Part shown: piece after piece, positions 47,120 to 59,506 of the stretch
Numbering within the stretch: the stretch's first letter is position 1
How the letters are laid out: every line of letters starts with the position of its first letter
NCBI GenBank assembly: GCA_002261195.1
Contig: MVBO01000002.1
Span: 171,289 to 235,288 of the forward strand
DNA: 64,000 nucleotides
Reading direction: 5' to 3'
From: Bifiguratus adelaidae
Lineage: Eukaryota; Mucoromycota; Endogonomycetes; Endogonales
Position numbers and translations under genes: made by a program
The notes under the pieces: model-generated
What the model was told of the DNA's origin: nothing
What the model saw: only the letters and a program-made list of their open reading frames with translations
Databases searched by the model: none

Positions 47120-50100
47120 CTACGTAACTGTGTCCCTATCTGTGAGAAGCGTACTCAACCTTTGGATGACGAGGCGTCCAAGCGTCGTACAGGACGCAAA
47201 TTCGGATGACGCTGCTGCTGCTTCCAGCATACGTGCCCTGCCCAAGACGGGTTCCAACGCACCGGGCAAAGCCTTGTGCATCAGCGAGATGGCTAAAGGC
47301 GTGGGCGCATACCGGGGTTGGATGTGCCATGATGTATGTGTGGTGGATGGATGGTGTAGGTAATGCTCGAGGTTTGTATAAAGGATGACCAAGGTGATTT
47401 CGTGTAGGTCTGCAAGGAACAAAAAGGGATGAGTTCAATATAAAGCCCATCTCTTTCCAACCGAGGAGTCAACTTACAAAACAACGCCTTGAGCTCCCGA
47501 CGAGCGCATTGAATTGCATCCTGACGAGTTTGATCTGCGTTTTCGTCTTCCATGGATGTGGTCAAGCGGTGGTAATGATCAAACGTCCTTAAACAATGAT
47601 CACTGTTCCTTTTGAGGAATGACAATAGAAGAGCGATAGAAGGCGGTGGTGAATGGACTGCAGATGGTGTGAGTAACAACAAGCCTAGCTTAATGACCCA
47701 CTCACCTTCGGCTTCGACGACGTCGTAAGCGCATACAGGGTAGAATGTGGATGCGGCATCTTTGGATCTGATGCGTTGAATGTGTTGAATGTAGTTTAAG
47801 CAGTTTCGGCGGATGTCAGTGACGATGATGGCGGCGTCTCGTGCAAGGAGCGATTGTTGATGATGCGACGGATCTATACCGGCGAGGATACAGGGGCATC
47901 GATGAGTGCCTCTGACATGCAAATTTGCCGACGGGCTTACCTTCCGTATTGACCATTTCTTGCTCCATCTCATCTACGGGAGCAAGTTTCTGCTCCCAGG
48001 TGTCCTGCAAATAACGACAAGTCGTCACGAGCAGCATCGGCTGAAACCAGGACTGTTCAATCATCTATTGAAATGCCATAGGTGAGCTTCTACGTATGTT
48101 CAGCCGCTGTCACCTACATTGACTGTGAAAAACTTGCTCGTGGCTAGAGAGCTGAATATCCCCGTCACCAACTTGATGCGCGTAAGAGAAGCGAGGGAAA
48201 CAAATAGGCGATCGTCTCGGAGCACTTCGGTGAAGAACTCGCTTCTCACTTGAATTAGATCGAATAGAGACGACTCAATACCGGGCAACAGCGGGTTTAT
48301 CTTTGTCAACATGGTCTTGAGAACGTAAAGCAACGGGAGGGTCCTTCGGGCTATGGCCGTGTCTTGATCGATGAAGCTTTGTGGCAGACGTTGCTCGTTA
48401 GCATCCTGCATCTCGTACACATGTGGATTGATCAAGATACTAGAATCGCGCAGCATGCTAATAAAGCCCGCTTGCAACACTTTTTGGGCGCCATCCACAG
48501 TTTCGGCAAATGCAAGTAAAAGTGATGCTCGTGCGTCCCATACGGTCTCTGGAGTATCTGAATGCATTTAGCACATATGCAGGAGAAGAGAACGCCAATT
48601 TAGGTCTTACCTTCCGCAACGGAAGCGTCTTTCGAGTAATTTTCAATCACCTTGGCTGGAAGTGCTTCATACAAGCTGGTTTTGAAGATACTGCTATCCT
48701 CAATCGAGTCAAATGCGTGTATCATGGTAGCCAAGAACGAATAATTGCTACCGTTCATTGGCCACTCATTGCTGATCACATCAGCAAGCACAATATGGGT
48801 GATGCGCTTAAAGTGTGATACGATAGAGGCAATATGAGCTTTCACATTGTCATGACCTCCCTGCTTGGCATCTAGTGCTGCGAACAGAGCAGATTTTTAG
48901 AAAAAGAGGTCAATGCCAAAACGAGCAGGCCTACCTAACGCATATTTTAAATGCTTCTCCATGGCGCAATAGATGCGGCTCCGAGCAGATGTGTCATAAC
49001 CGCTGTCCAGCAATATGATGAGCATGATCTCAAACGTACGTATCAAGTCAGATTTGATCGGTTGGTGGGCCTTGTAGTGTGATGATTCCATTGAAGCTTG
49101 CAGTCGTTCTACAAGCATGAGCACAATTTGTGCCTGACTATTGATGAGCATATGCGCCTGTTGCGTCGATTGAAGGTTGTCGTAGAGAATATTGAGGACA
49201 ACGTTGCAGAGATTGCCCTGTTCGTAGCCGTTGAATGATGGGAAGCCTTCGGATATGGTAATCTCGACAAACTCCGTCCAAGCTTGCGAGCAAATCCTTT
49301 TTGCGTGGATCAACTGCATGCGCCTATTTTCTTTAGCGAGTATACGAAGTTCCTTTCGTAATCGATCTTCAACAAATGATTGCCGATTTTTGACATCAAG
49401 CGGCGAGTCGTTCGGTGTTGGAAGTCGCTGTACAAAGATCAAGGCTGCCTGGCTCAGATTGATCTGGTTGCAACCATCCTCGTTCGTTTCCTTGCAATTA
49501 TTCCAGTAGTCGACTATAGGCAGTGCTGTGGTTTCACCATTGCTACCCGCATCATCAACCCACTCAACGTTGAAACCCGTATAAAGATCCAGGATGACGT
49601 TGTGACCGTCCAGTATCGCGGAAACTTGCATGTCATCAACGCTACCCATCGGCGCAACTGCACCTCGATAGACTTGTCGTATGAGCGATTGCAAATAAAC
49701 GCAGCGATTGGTCTTTGCAGCATAATGTATCTCCAAGCACAAAATGTTCAAAACAGTGGTTGAGATATGGATCTGATTGACGACGTCGGTGAAGGCCACG
49801 TTCATGATACGTCCAGCCTTATCTCTAAAATGACTGATTGCGTGGTTGCCGTTTGCCTTCATTGAGTTCGGAGAGTGTATCGCTACCTCCAGAAGGGTCT
49901 TTCGCAAGAGATCGCCTTCGTTCCGCAGGTCATTCATGACTGTCAATTGGGTACAAGAAGAAGTGCAGAGATTGAGAAGCACGAAGCAGCTGTACTTGAT
50001 GTAGACGGGATTAAAGGTGATCGTGGTGCTGGGTGAAGTAGTGTTATGTGATGGTGATGACTTTGCCTCCTTCAGCAATTCAATAATGGCATGTAGGCAA

Positions 50101-53100
50101 GAATGGACACCGCTGTCGAGTGGTCGTTGTGCTTTGAGATTGACGTCGATGTCAAAGCCGAGAAGATAATGGGCAAATGTGGGGAAAATGGTAGTGCTTG
50201 TGGTATTCTCGACAAGAAGGCGTAGGATCTCGAGTGCAATGTGAGCACTGCAAGCTATGTCACATTGACTTGCCTGGACAGGGTAGCGAGAACCGTTCGA
50301 CAGCCATTCTGTGTATCCATAACGTATTTTGGAGGCATGGGACGACGTGATGATGATGTTTGTGAGCCGATTTACGCGAACACCTTGTGACAAAGTGGCT
50401 GTTCCGTCAAACCAAGGCGAATGGGACAGCAAACGCATTAAGTGGACTCCAACCCAGCAGATGTCTTCGTGCGAAACACAATTGATAGTCTCGGCGATGC
50501 TCGTCACTGTGTCAAATTGATACAATAAGCGTTGATCGATACCCCGAGGATTGAAAGTGTGGAACAAGCGAGGCACCTTTCTTGAAATGTCTGCAGGCAG
50601 TCGTCCAGTGACTACACATTGTTGTACGAGCGGATCGATGTGGTGCATGAGGCGGTTCTGGTTTTGAAGGATCCAATTCGCAATGCGATATGCTCGTAGT
50701 CGGGTGTGCCAATAATCCTCAAACTCCATATCGTTGTTGCTATGCTCCATGATCGAAAAAAGAAACGAGGTGAATCGGTCGTCGTTCAGGGCATAACGCA
50801 TGATAAGGTAGCCAGGTTGTGAAAGCTGTTGAAGCAATACACTCTGCGGCGTTGGCTGTGTTGTACCAGCTATTGATTGTCGAGCTGGTCCAGGATTAGA
50901 CAGCTGGAGACCTTGCTGAACTTTGAGTGCAATGAGCAATTCGTTAATATCAAACGAGTAGAGAGCCTTCTCGATAAATTCCAGACATACGTCGGCAAGA
51001 GTCCACCGTTGCAGAGCATCGAGGAATTGCCTTGAGTTCAGCTTGAAAAGCACGCGCTCAAACACAAATTCCACGTACGGTCCCAGTCCCGGTACACGGT
51101 ATGACGCCCCTAACTCGTAGGGGTAGGTGGTACAATGGATGAAGTTACCGTCAATCGAAGCGGAGGTGGAGATAGACACGTGAAGTAAGGATGTTAAAAG
51201 TCGCACAAATGCAACCGTTTGGATATAATTCTCTTGTTTTGATTCGATCTCCTCCAATTCGTACTCGATGCCCGACAGTGTCTTCAAAGTTCGGCCGTCC
51301 ACGTCCTGAATCCCGCTCTGATCGGTGGTTTGCAGTATTTGAGTCGACTCAATGACAGACCACATTTGACGGGCTATTTCTATAACCACATTAGCTGCGG
51401 TGACATCGTCATCAAATTGGCGGCAAATGGATGCGAGTACGCTGTACACAGCCGCCTTCAACCGCGTTTCCACGGGACAAGTGACCAGATTGATGAGGCT
51501 AGCCACCACCCGATATTGCTCGTTGCGGCAAAGTTTGATTCGGCATTCATCGCTGTAATTGCACACTTGCTGACAAACGTCCAGAAAAGCCATGAACACA
51601 TTGCCTTCTTCCCGCTGCACTTGTGGTATCACGGCAGAGGAAGAGTGGTTTTGCAAATTCGTCGCATAGAACTCTACGGCTCCGAAAAGTTTGATCCAAG
51701 AAAATAAGGGATAACCTTCGCCTTGTGATGTAGTTCGAGCTGTCGGAATGCCTCTTCCACTGCTATTACCTTCCAGGAATTGGTATACGTATTGTGCGCA
51801 TTGAGGACCACGCGATATAGATGCAAGCATGCTAAGAACTGCTCGGACGCCGGTCGGTGTTTTCACTTCGACGGCCCATCGAACGAAGGATTGCAGTCTT
51901 CCGTTTTCATCTCCAGTCCAAAACTTGGTGCCGCTATCCAGTGGAAGACTCTCATAAAGCAGAGTTATGCAAACGAAAAAGGTTTCCAAATGATTCGGAA
52001 TAGGAAAGTCCGTTGTCGAAGTAGGCATCTTGGAGGCATGCATCGCATCTTCCTCCTGATTCTTGAGTTTTCTCAAAAAGTATGAGCATGAGGAGATAAA
52101 GGTGACCAAGAGGAGTTCGAATTGCTGAGGAATGTGATAGGCAAAATTGCCACCAAGGTTTGCCTTGCCGTCGATAATTGCACGTAGATCCGAGACCGTC
52201 GGTTGAGCTTGAAAAGATGCATGATTGTCTACAGAGGGTGTTGGGGAAGATATGAGGTCTTCCACTACCTTAATTGGACGCGAGCGACTCTTGCATTCGC
52301 ACTGAAGGCAAGCAGCTATAGCGGTAAATGCATGCAGATCAAGTGCCTGGGTAACCAAAGTGTCGACGAGATCGTCTTTGCCTTTTGCGACGTTGGTGAT
52401 CTTAGTCTCCAAAGTGGGGTCTCTCTTGAAAGCGAATATCAGCGTGCATGCGAATTGAAGACAAAGTATACCTCTCATGGTCTGTGTTGACCATTGAGAC
52501 GCATTCACCAGTTTTGAGTAAATGGCTGATAGCAAATCCTTGTCAGACAACACCACCTTATGCAACGTAAGCTCCTCCCCAGATAATAGAACGTGATCGG
52601 GGTTCACATCCAGCGATGCAAGGAGTGCCATGGTGAGAAAGACGGCAAGTTCGACGTCGGTAGCCTCCAGGGACGAGAGTATCTCCAATACTCGCAACAA
52701 TTCTGTACTGTTGAACTGATACGAGAAAGAGTACCGATACAAGATGGATGCAAGCACTCGCTGGTCGTCTTCACATCGTTTTATACGCTCTTCGGTCAAA
52801 ACTTGACTTAACCGTACACGTTTCCCATCGTCTGCATTGGCATGTTGCTGAATCAATGCTTGTGCGGAAGGCAATGCACCGGTGTCCATGATAGATTTAC
52901 GCTCCTGAGCGAGTATGTCTATACTGCTCAGAATGCGGACCGCAAAGGCGTTAGTAGCACCGCTGTCCCGTTCTGTTATGCTGTTGACAAAGGATTGAAC
53001 AATGTCGCGAGTCATATCGGAAATCGTTACGTCCTGCGTCATATCGAATAATACATCTAAACATTCGAGCAACGCCGTGCGCTCCAAATGGTATAATAGT

Positions 53101-53546
53101 ATTGACACCTCTACTTCGTGGGCATTGTATTTTGATTGTTCGTGTATCGCATACTGTAACAAAGACGCGGCATAGTATTCGTCGACATCAAGGTGATCTG
53201 AGACGGACAATACCTTCCACCTCTCGTGTTGCGCAATGTACAAGTCCGTACCGTTGACTTGCGCTTTGCCTATTCGCACACGACAAAGATAATTAACCGC
53301 GATGGAATTAGGCACTTTTTCCGTCTCCTTACCGTTCTGAATGTCCTGTCGATGCTGTTGATTACGACGAGGCACGTCCAAGAACTCCAGGAAAGAGGAT
53401 CGCGCATCGTGCAAGGACTTGGCCCCCGATCGGGACAAATCTGAGCCAGCAGGGTCTGATTGCCTCACGTTATTCAAGACCTCCAGGAGATCTTGAAAGC
53501 GAGGCCGCCAAAAGGCTACTGAGCTTTTGACTGTCGGCCCCAGCAT
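47120..53546 (-). CDS. Nucleoporin of the Nup192/Nup205 type
   Basis: Inner-ring scaffold nucleoporin, 2026 aa, as expected for the family (1680-2010). Exons: 53546-48935, 48877-48611, 48557-48118, 48064-47941, 47873-47706, 47657-47478, 47409-47120, all in frame. The first exon alone encodes 1537 residues. The protein is nearly all alpha-helical solenoid, with the Nup205/192 N-terminal pattern (FLEFLDVPRRN, YAASLLQYAI) and C-terminal helices such as EITLVILYTNLEHYL. No catalytic motif is expected. It converges with the Ser-rich gene (233 nt between stops). Confidence 0.93.
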
Positions 53547-53860
53547 GGCTCAACGCGCGTTAAGTGAAATTTTCAAGTGAACAATGATAAGAAATTGAAA
53601 GAAGCGAGGACAAGAGACAGCTTGACAAGAAACAGAGCTTTGTCAAGTGCTCTTAGTGCTCATGAGAGCATTCTCAATGGCATGAGCAAGGCAGGATACA
53701 ATGGTGCGAAAGCAAGCAAGGTTAAGCTCTTGTCCCGCATGGCCTCTCTTTGCCTTATAAGGAAGGTCGATCAACCAAGGGCTATTGGCTTCCGTGGACT
53801 TTCGCGCTTCTTTGTTCTATATCGCATGCTTATAGGCTATAACATCTCCTATATCCCCTC
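53547..53860. other. Divergent spacer between the nucleoporin and DENND6
   Basis: About 310 nt between opposite start codons. A 95-codon frame (53577-53864) shows no recognisable features. Confidence 0.5.
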
Positions 53861-56808
53861 ATGACTGGGAGTACGACGCACGGTACTGCCAGGTCCGACA
53901 AGGCGGCAAGTCACAAGCCAACTCGAGCAAACACTTTGCCGTCAGGGCGATCGTTTCATGCACTTGCGGGTCCCAGTAGCTCTATGGATAGCTTGCATAG
54001 TCCAAAGCAACGAGCGCGGCTACAACCTCTTAGTCGAAGTCACTCTGGTTCAAAGCTCATTACTTTATCTCGGCGAACTCAACAACTTTCTTTAAATTAT
54101 GACTCGCCTAGTGAGGAAAGTGATCTCTCCGAAGTGGCAGAAAACGATGCGCCTATCTTACAAGGCAGACGAAAGGCACATCATACATCCTCTTCAAATC
54201 GATCGCTTGATTCTTTTCATCGTTCACCGCCGGCAGACTCGACGCTACCGGCAAAGTAAGTCTCTTTCTCACGCTCAAGCCTCATCCTTTATGTCACTAA
54301 TATTGCTGTGTGGTATCAGGGAAGCTGGTATGGACCTTTCCGAACAATTGTATGACAATGATGGTGCGGAAAAGCTCGATAAAGGAACCTTAGGCCGGTT
54401 GCGAAACTGGATCATTGGGTTTTGCATCGTGAATTTTGATTTAGAAATAGGTCAGGGTAAGTGTTCGTAGAAATGGTCGAAGTATTACTCTGACCTGCTG
54501 CGCATTTATAGCCTTGGACTATATTTATCCTCATGTCGGCTTGAGTGACGAGGAACGGAAAGACATGTAAGGTCTCTGACTTAATGTTCATGTTTGCTTA
54601 CAATGCGTGGTTAGTGGCTTTCTCGCCTTCCCAGACACAAATGCGTTTCTCGTCGGAGACCAAGTATTTACTTTTCGCATTCGATCTAACAGTAGCTCCG
54701 GGTTTGCGGCGTCTGGACCTACCAATCATGCGGGCTTTCTGTACGGTTATGTCTTTTTCCGTCAGAAGAAGGACGCTAGCATACGGCGTGGATACTATCA
54801 GGTAGGACTCGGTTATCTTCTCCTGCGTAGACTGGATAATGACACTATAGAACAGAAATCTATTGTAATACTGTCGCAACACCCTTTCATTGGCCTTTTC
54901 TCACGGGTTGTGAAAGCTTTGGGACCATTGTTCTGCGATCATGGCCGACCTGTGCTGGAGGCAGCTTGCACAGATATTGCGTCATGGTAAGAGCTCATCT
55001 CTTTGGTGTAACAGAGGATATAGATGCTCACTTCCTCTTTTTATTCAAGGCCGATACCTTTTCCTGGAAAATGTATTAGCATACCGTTTCTTGGTCACCT
55101 GTTGCAGGTCGAATTACCGCAACCTTTGAAGCCGCAACTGCTCGAAACAAGCCCATTTGACATGTTCAATATCGATCCTTCCAAACAGGTATGTTGTCGT
55201 CAATCCTAACGTGATTGTCAGTGTTCCTCGAAATAACGTCACGGGTCCAGATTCTAGCCTCTCTACCGCCTCGATCTCTCTATTACCATTTTCAAGATAT
55301 GCTCGAAAGTCTATGGATTTGCTGGGAACTGATGCTCTTGGCTGAACCGATTGTTGTCATGGCTCCTGACCCGGCAACATGCAGCGAGGTCGTGTTTAGT
55401 CTGGTTGATTTGATCAACCCGGTAGGTGGCTATAGAATCTCTTGTGGGCAGTATATTGACAGATACGTGTACTTATAGATACCTTACTGTGGGGACTACC
55501 GGCCGTACTTTACGATTCAAGCGGCAGATTTCAAGAGTATAATTAACAAAAAGAACGTAAGTGATTGTCTTTTCTGGGATTTGATGATGGATCCAAGCTC
55601 ATACGTCATTAAGCCTGTCAGCAACCTCATCATTGGTACCACAAACCCTTACTTTGCTTCGGCATTGGAGCATTGGCCGAATATAATTCGTATAGGCAAT
55701 GTGAATTCTAGGTATGATGCATCAAATTTGTTGCAGCACCGCTGATATTGACTTAGACTATCATCGGAGCTTGCTACGGATTCAGATCATATTGCGGCGA
55801 ATTCACCGAAAAATAACTCCTTCATGAAACTGCCACAGGTGAGATTATTATATTGTAATTGTTCTGACGCTTGGTTAACCAGGGCGTATTCTCAAAACGG
55901 AAAGCGGTCATTGCAAAAGATAAGCAACTGATCAAAGCGCTGATGGAAATTGGCGTCAAGAATGAACGAAGAGGTAAGACGTTGCGCTCTTGGAAGCCAA
56001 CTTGCGCTACTGACGCCAGATTATAGCCATCATTGCAAACAACAAGCTGCGTCGTCATTTCGTTGATTTGACAGAGAAGTTCCTAGTACCCTTTAATCGC
56101 TATTTTAGTACCCTAATACCATTCCATCAGTAAGTCAAAGGTATGCTGTTGACCGACAAATCCAACATTCTGCTCTAGGAATCTCGCATCATCAGGGAGC
56201 AAATTGCAATTACGGCCGTTTCAAACAGATCAATTCCTATCATCTCTAAAAGAGCACGGTAAGTGTGATACCCTATAGTCATCCGGCATCTGATCTAAAA
56301 GACTCATGTTCACCACAATACAGGACCCCAACTCCCTTACAAATCATCCCTGCGAAGCGCGGCCGACATCACCAGAGACCTGTACGTGCAGTTCACAAAA
56401 TGCGGCAATTTTGCCATGTGGCTTCAACATCGGAGCGATGAAGCCATCAAAGAGATTCGTAAACGGCAAATCCAGATGCTATGCGATTCTGATATTCAGG
56501 CATGGATATCTGATCGCCCAGAGGTTGAATTGGTAGACATGCTACTGAGATACAAAGCTCAATTGGTGAGTTTTTAAGACGCGCACACCTTTAACGTGTC
56601 TAATATGATGTTACGCTAGGCCGAGAGTCACTCTTCATCCTCTGAAGCTCGTGGCGCGAGAGACGAACGATCACTGCAACTGACAAGCGCGCAAACGGAT
56701 CGCCTTCAACGTCAAATGGAGCAACTCATCGCCGCTCTTCCCAAAGATTTGCGAGAATCTATCTCCCTAACAGAAAGCGGGGATATCACGCAACCTTCTC
56801 ATGTATAG
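53861..56808 (+). CDS. DENN-domain RabGEF, DENND6/FAM116 family
   Basis: Predicted exchange factor for a Rab GTPase in membrane traffic, 725 aa. Exons: 53861-54255, 54320-54456, 54512-54566, 54615-54801, 54856-54986, 55050-55188, 55251-55421, 55479-55556, 55614-55711, 55757-55838, 55883-55973, 56027-56129, 56179-56258, 56324-56565, 56620-56808. A Ser-rich head of about 130 residues precedes the DENN core. Family blocks: FDLEIGQALDYIYPHVGLS, GFLAFPDTNA, YGYVFFRQKKD, ICWELMLLAEPIVVMAP, GDYRPYFTIQ, LIIGTTNPYFA and HWPNIIRIG. The C-terminal helix pair ends IAALPKDLRESI, as in FAM116. Many exons are under 110 nt. Confidence 0.92.
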
Positions 56809-56945
56809 ATAGACTGGAAGCAGAGAATTGTTTGTAAAGATTGCATTGAATGCATTTGTGCCCAGGGCGGTAATAATACAAGTTCCTCCAAAATCTAGTT
56901 TTGTCTTGCAACCATCTTGTTCCTCCAGTGGCCAGGCTCTTGAAT

Positions 56946-57155
56946 CTAGTGGTGCTTGGGCGCGAGGAAATATTCGGCACCACAGTAGATTGCAAAGGCG
57001 GCCGTCGCTATACCGAGACCAGGGAACATGTTACGGAACATTGCCCGATTCGAGAAGATTGGATGTTTACGCCAAGCTTCGCGCCTTGCCCACGGATCGT
57101 AGTAGTGCGGTACCGGATCTTGCACGTCCACATGCGTCTTTCTGGGAATTGCCAT
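56946..57155 (-). CDS. Complex I B12-type (NDUFB3) subunit
   Basis: Accessory subunit of mitochondrial NADH:ubiquinone oxidoreductase, 69 aa, intronless. The family core YYDPWARREAWRKHPIF is followed by FRNMFPGLGIATAAFA, a single membrane helix. ATG 57155 (MAIPRKTHV) is the only good start; upstream in-frame codons lack ATG. It shows this fungus keeps complex I, unlike Saccharomyces. It converges on DENND6 (137 nt between stops). Confidence 0.93.
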   Translation of the reverse strand: MAIPRKTHVDVQDPVPHYYDPWARREAWRKHPIFSNRAMFRNMFPGLGIATAAFAIYCGAEYFLAPKHH

Positions 57156-57504
57156 GCTGATGGTTGTGGAAGCAGGAGACTTGGAAGCGTTCAATTTACT
57201 ACGGATATTTTTGATGACGTAAACACTTTTAGTTAAGCAGGCAGAGCCAAGTTCCTGGAATGGGACGTGTCACGCTCCATGCTACAGAGACCATGTCATC
57301 CACGCATTGAGCATAACCGTATGAATAGAGAGGATTCATGCTACCAATGAAGTCAACTATCCCACCATACACTTTTTCAGCATATGTTCGGTCGCAAGCG
57401 ATATCATGTTCGGTAATTTCGGGAAAATGTTTTCCCATGATCGCGCCTTAGTCAACCGCATTTTGAACCTTTTGTCCACCGCCCTTGCGCTTGTCATCCA
57501 TAGG
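57156..57504. other. Divergent spacer between B12 and aldo-keto reductase
   Basis: About 350 nt. A 69-codon minus-strand frame at 57229-57438 is open but matches nothing and sits in the promoter zone; not accepted as a gene. Confidence 0.5.
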
Positions 57505-58896
57505 ATGCAACGTCCTCGTAACGATGAAGACGTGAACGGGCAACCTTACAAGAAGCGTAAAACCATACAGTCGCTCTTGAATGAACCAGTTACTCCTATG
57601 CACTTTCGTTTCTTGGGAAATACTGGTCTTAAAGTGTCCGTCATCGGCCTCGGCGGTTGGATTACCTTTGGTAAGGGTCCTTTGTGCTTGTCGACATCTA
57701 TGCTTGCCTGTGAGTTCTGATCGCGCTTGTCCACGGCTAGGGAGTCAAGTCAAATACGGTAAGGGAAGCTCACCTCGAAGGTGACAGCGGATATTCACCC
57801 GTCCGTCAGAGACAACATTGGAATGCATACGTACAGCTGTTCATCATGGCATCAATTTTTTTGATACTGCAGAGACGTATGCTGGTATGTTTTTACACCC
57901 GGATTTGCTTTATTAATTGACATGTAATATGTACAGGCGGGCAATCAGAGATCGACATGGGACGCGCAATTCGTCATTTGAAGCTTCCTCGAAAGGACAT
58001 TGTGGTATCTACGAAAATTTTTTGGGGCGGAAAGGGACCGAATGATCGGGGACTGTCGCGAAAACATGTGATTGAAGGTTTGGCCGCGTCCTTAAAGCGA
58101 TTGCAGTTGGATTACGTGGATGTGGTGTTCGCACATCGACCTGATCTGGATACCCCGATGGAAGAAATTGTCCGTGCCTTCAATTGGTGTATCAGCAAGG
58201 GATGGGCGCTCTACTGGGGCACAAGTGAATGGAGTTCTCAACAAATCACCGAGGCGCACTTGATCGCCGCAAAGCTGGGCATTTCTGGCCCTATAGTTGA
58301 GGCAAGTCGGTTTTCTAACGCTAATGCTGTGCAATGCTAATTGGTATACTTACAGCAACCACAATACAATGTCTTTCACCGCGAACGGGTGGAAAAAGAA
58401 TACCTGTCACTATATTCGACATTCCATATGGGCGTAACCGCCTGGTCTCCCTTGGCCACCGGCATCTTGACGGGCAAATACAACCACGGTATTCCCGAAG
58501 ACGCTCGCTTATCCATGCGCGATCATCCGGTAGTCAATCGCATTCGTTGTAGCCTGAAAGGAGAAGAGGGACTGAAAAAATTGGATAAAGTGAGGCGGTT
58601 GCAGGTAAGAGTCTGGCACTCATTGTTCCACATCAATTTCGACGCCTAGACTCACGCGCGAACGTTAGGAAATTGCTGATGAATTAAACTGTACCACTGC
58701 TCAGCTGGCTATAGCGTGGTGCATCAAGAACGAGCATGTGTCCTCTGTCATCATTGGTGCCTCGCGTCCTTCTCAAATAGAGCAAAATATCAAGGCTTTG
58801 GATGTGACGGCAAAACTAACTCCCAACATTGTACAGCAAATCGAAGTGATCCTAGAGAACAAACCCGAAAAATGGTTCAACTTCCGCTATTCCTAG
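57505..58896 (+). CDS. Aldo-keto reductase, K+ channel beta-subunit type
   Basis: 366-aa NADPH-dependent (alpha/beta)8 barrel protein. Exons: 57505-57670, 57741-57758, 57810-57884, 57937-58301, 58356-58604, 58669-58896. Motifs: [19 protein letters not shown] at the N-terminus, [14 protein letters not shown] (catalytic Asp and Tyr), VFAHRPD (with His), [20 protein letters not shown] and [16 protein letters not shown], all as in Kv-beta. Exon 2 is only 18 nt. The intron after GPIVE uses a GC donor (GAG|GCAAGT). ATG 57406 is also in frame and would add 33 residues with no support; I use 57505. Fungal Kv-beta-like enzymes are not tied to a channel. Confidence 0.93.
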
Positions 58897-59506
58897 CAAC
58901 AGCTCTAATGTATTCATGTATAACAATTTATCGTCGTATGGGTGTCGTGAACACGCGCGCTTCAAAAGTAAAATTATCTCGATCAAAAAACGGTCCGTGA
59001 TGTGCTCAGCCACATTCTCTTCTCCAAGCTGTTGGCGCTCTATTCGGTCGCCCATTGTTCAATTTCAGATCAGGCTGCCCTAACATTGAAATTTGTTCCG
59101 AGCATTTTGGCTCGTATTGCTCACCTGAAAGGCAATCAAAAAGACTAACCTGCCATGTCATTATGCATTCGCCATTTCAAGCTTGCTTCATTGTCAAAGA
59201 CTTTCAATTGGTCATGAGCTAAAACATGGCTAAAGTCATCGCCGTTTGAACGGTGTCCAAATGAGGAAGGACAGCAATGCCCAAAACTGGAAACTGCTTT
59301 TCGCCTGACATTTGAAGGAGTTTCAAGCTTGTTCCAACTGCGCCCTTGCCCTTTGGAGAGATCAAAACACCTTGTAAATTGCTTTACATCTACTCGCCTG
59401 GCTTCTGCGCTGACCTTTGGTCGCCTCAGGGATTATTGAAGCGAATTTCGTGACGCTGATACATACACTCGACGTTCTACGGCAAGCAGCTTATCGACAA
59501 GTAAGC
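58897..59506. other. Spacer before the kinase-like gene
   Basis: About 610 nt. The kinase promoter should lie here. Short frames only; an upstream first exon of the kinase could exist but none is clear. Confidence 0.45.

Noticed and set aside
57229-57438. 69-codon minus-strand frame upstream of the complex I gene
   Set aside because: No family match, and it lies in the region expected to be promoter.
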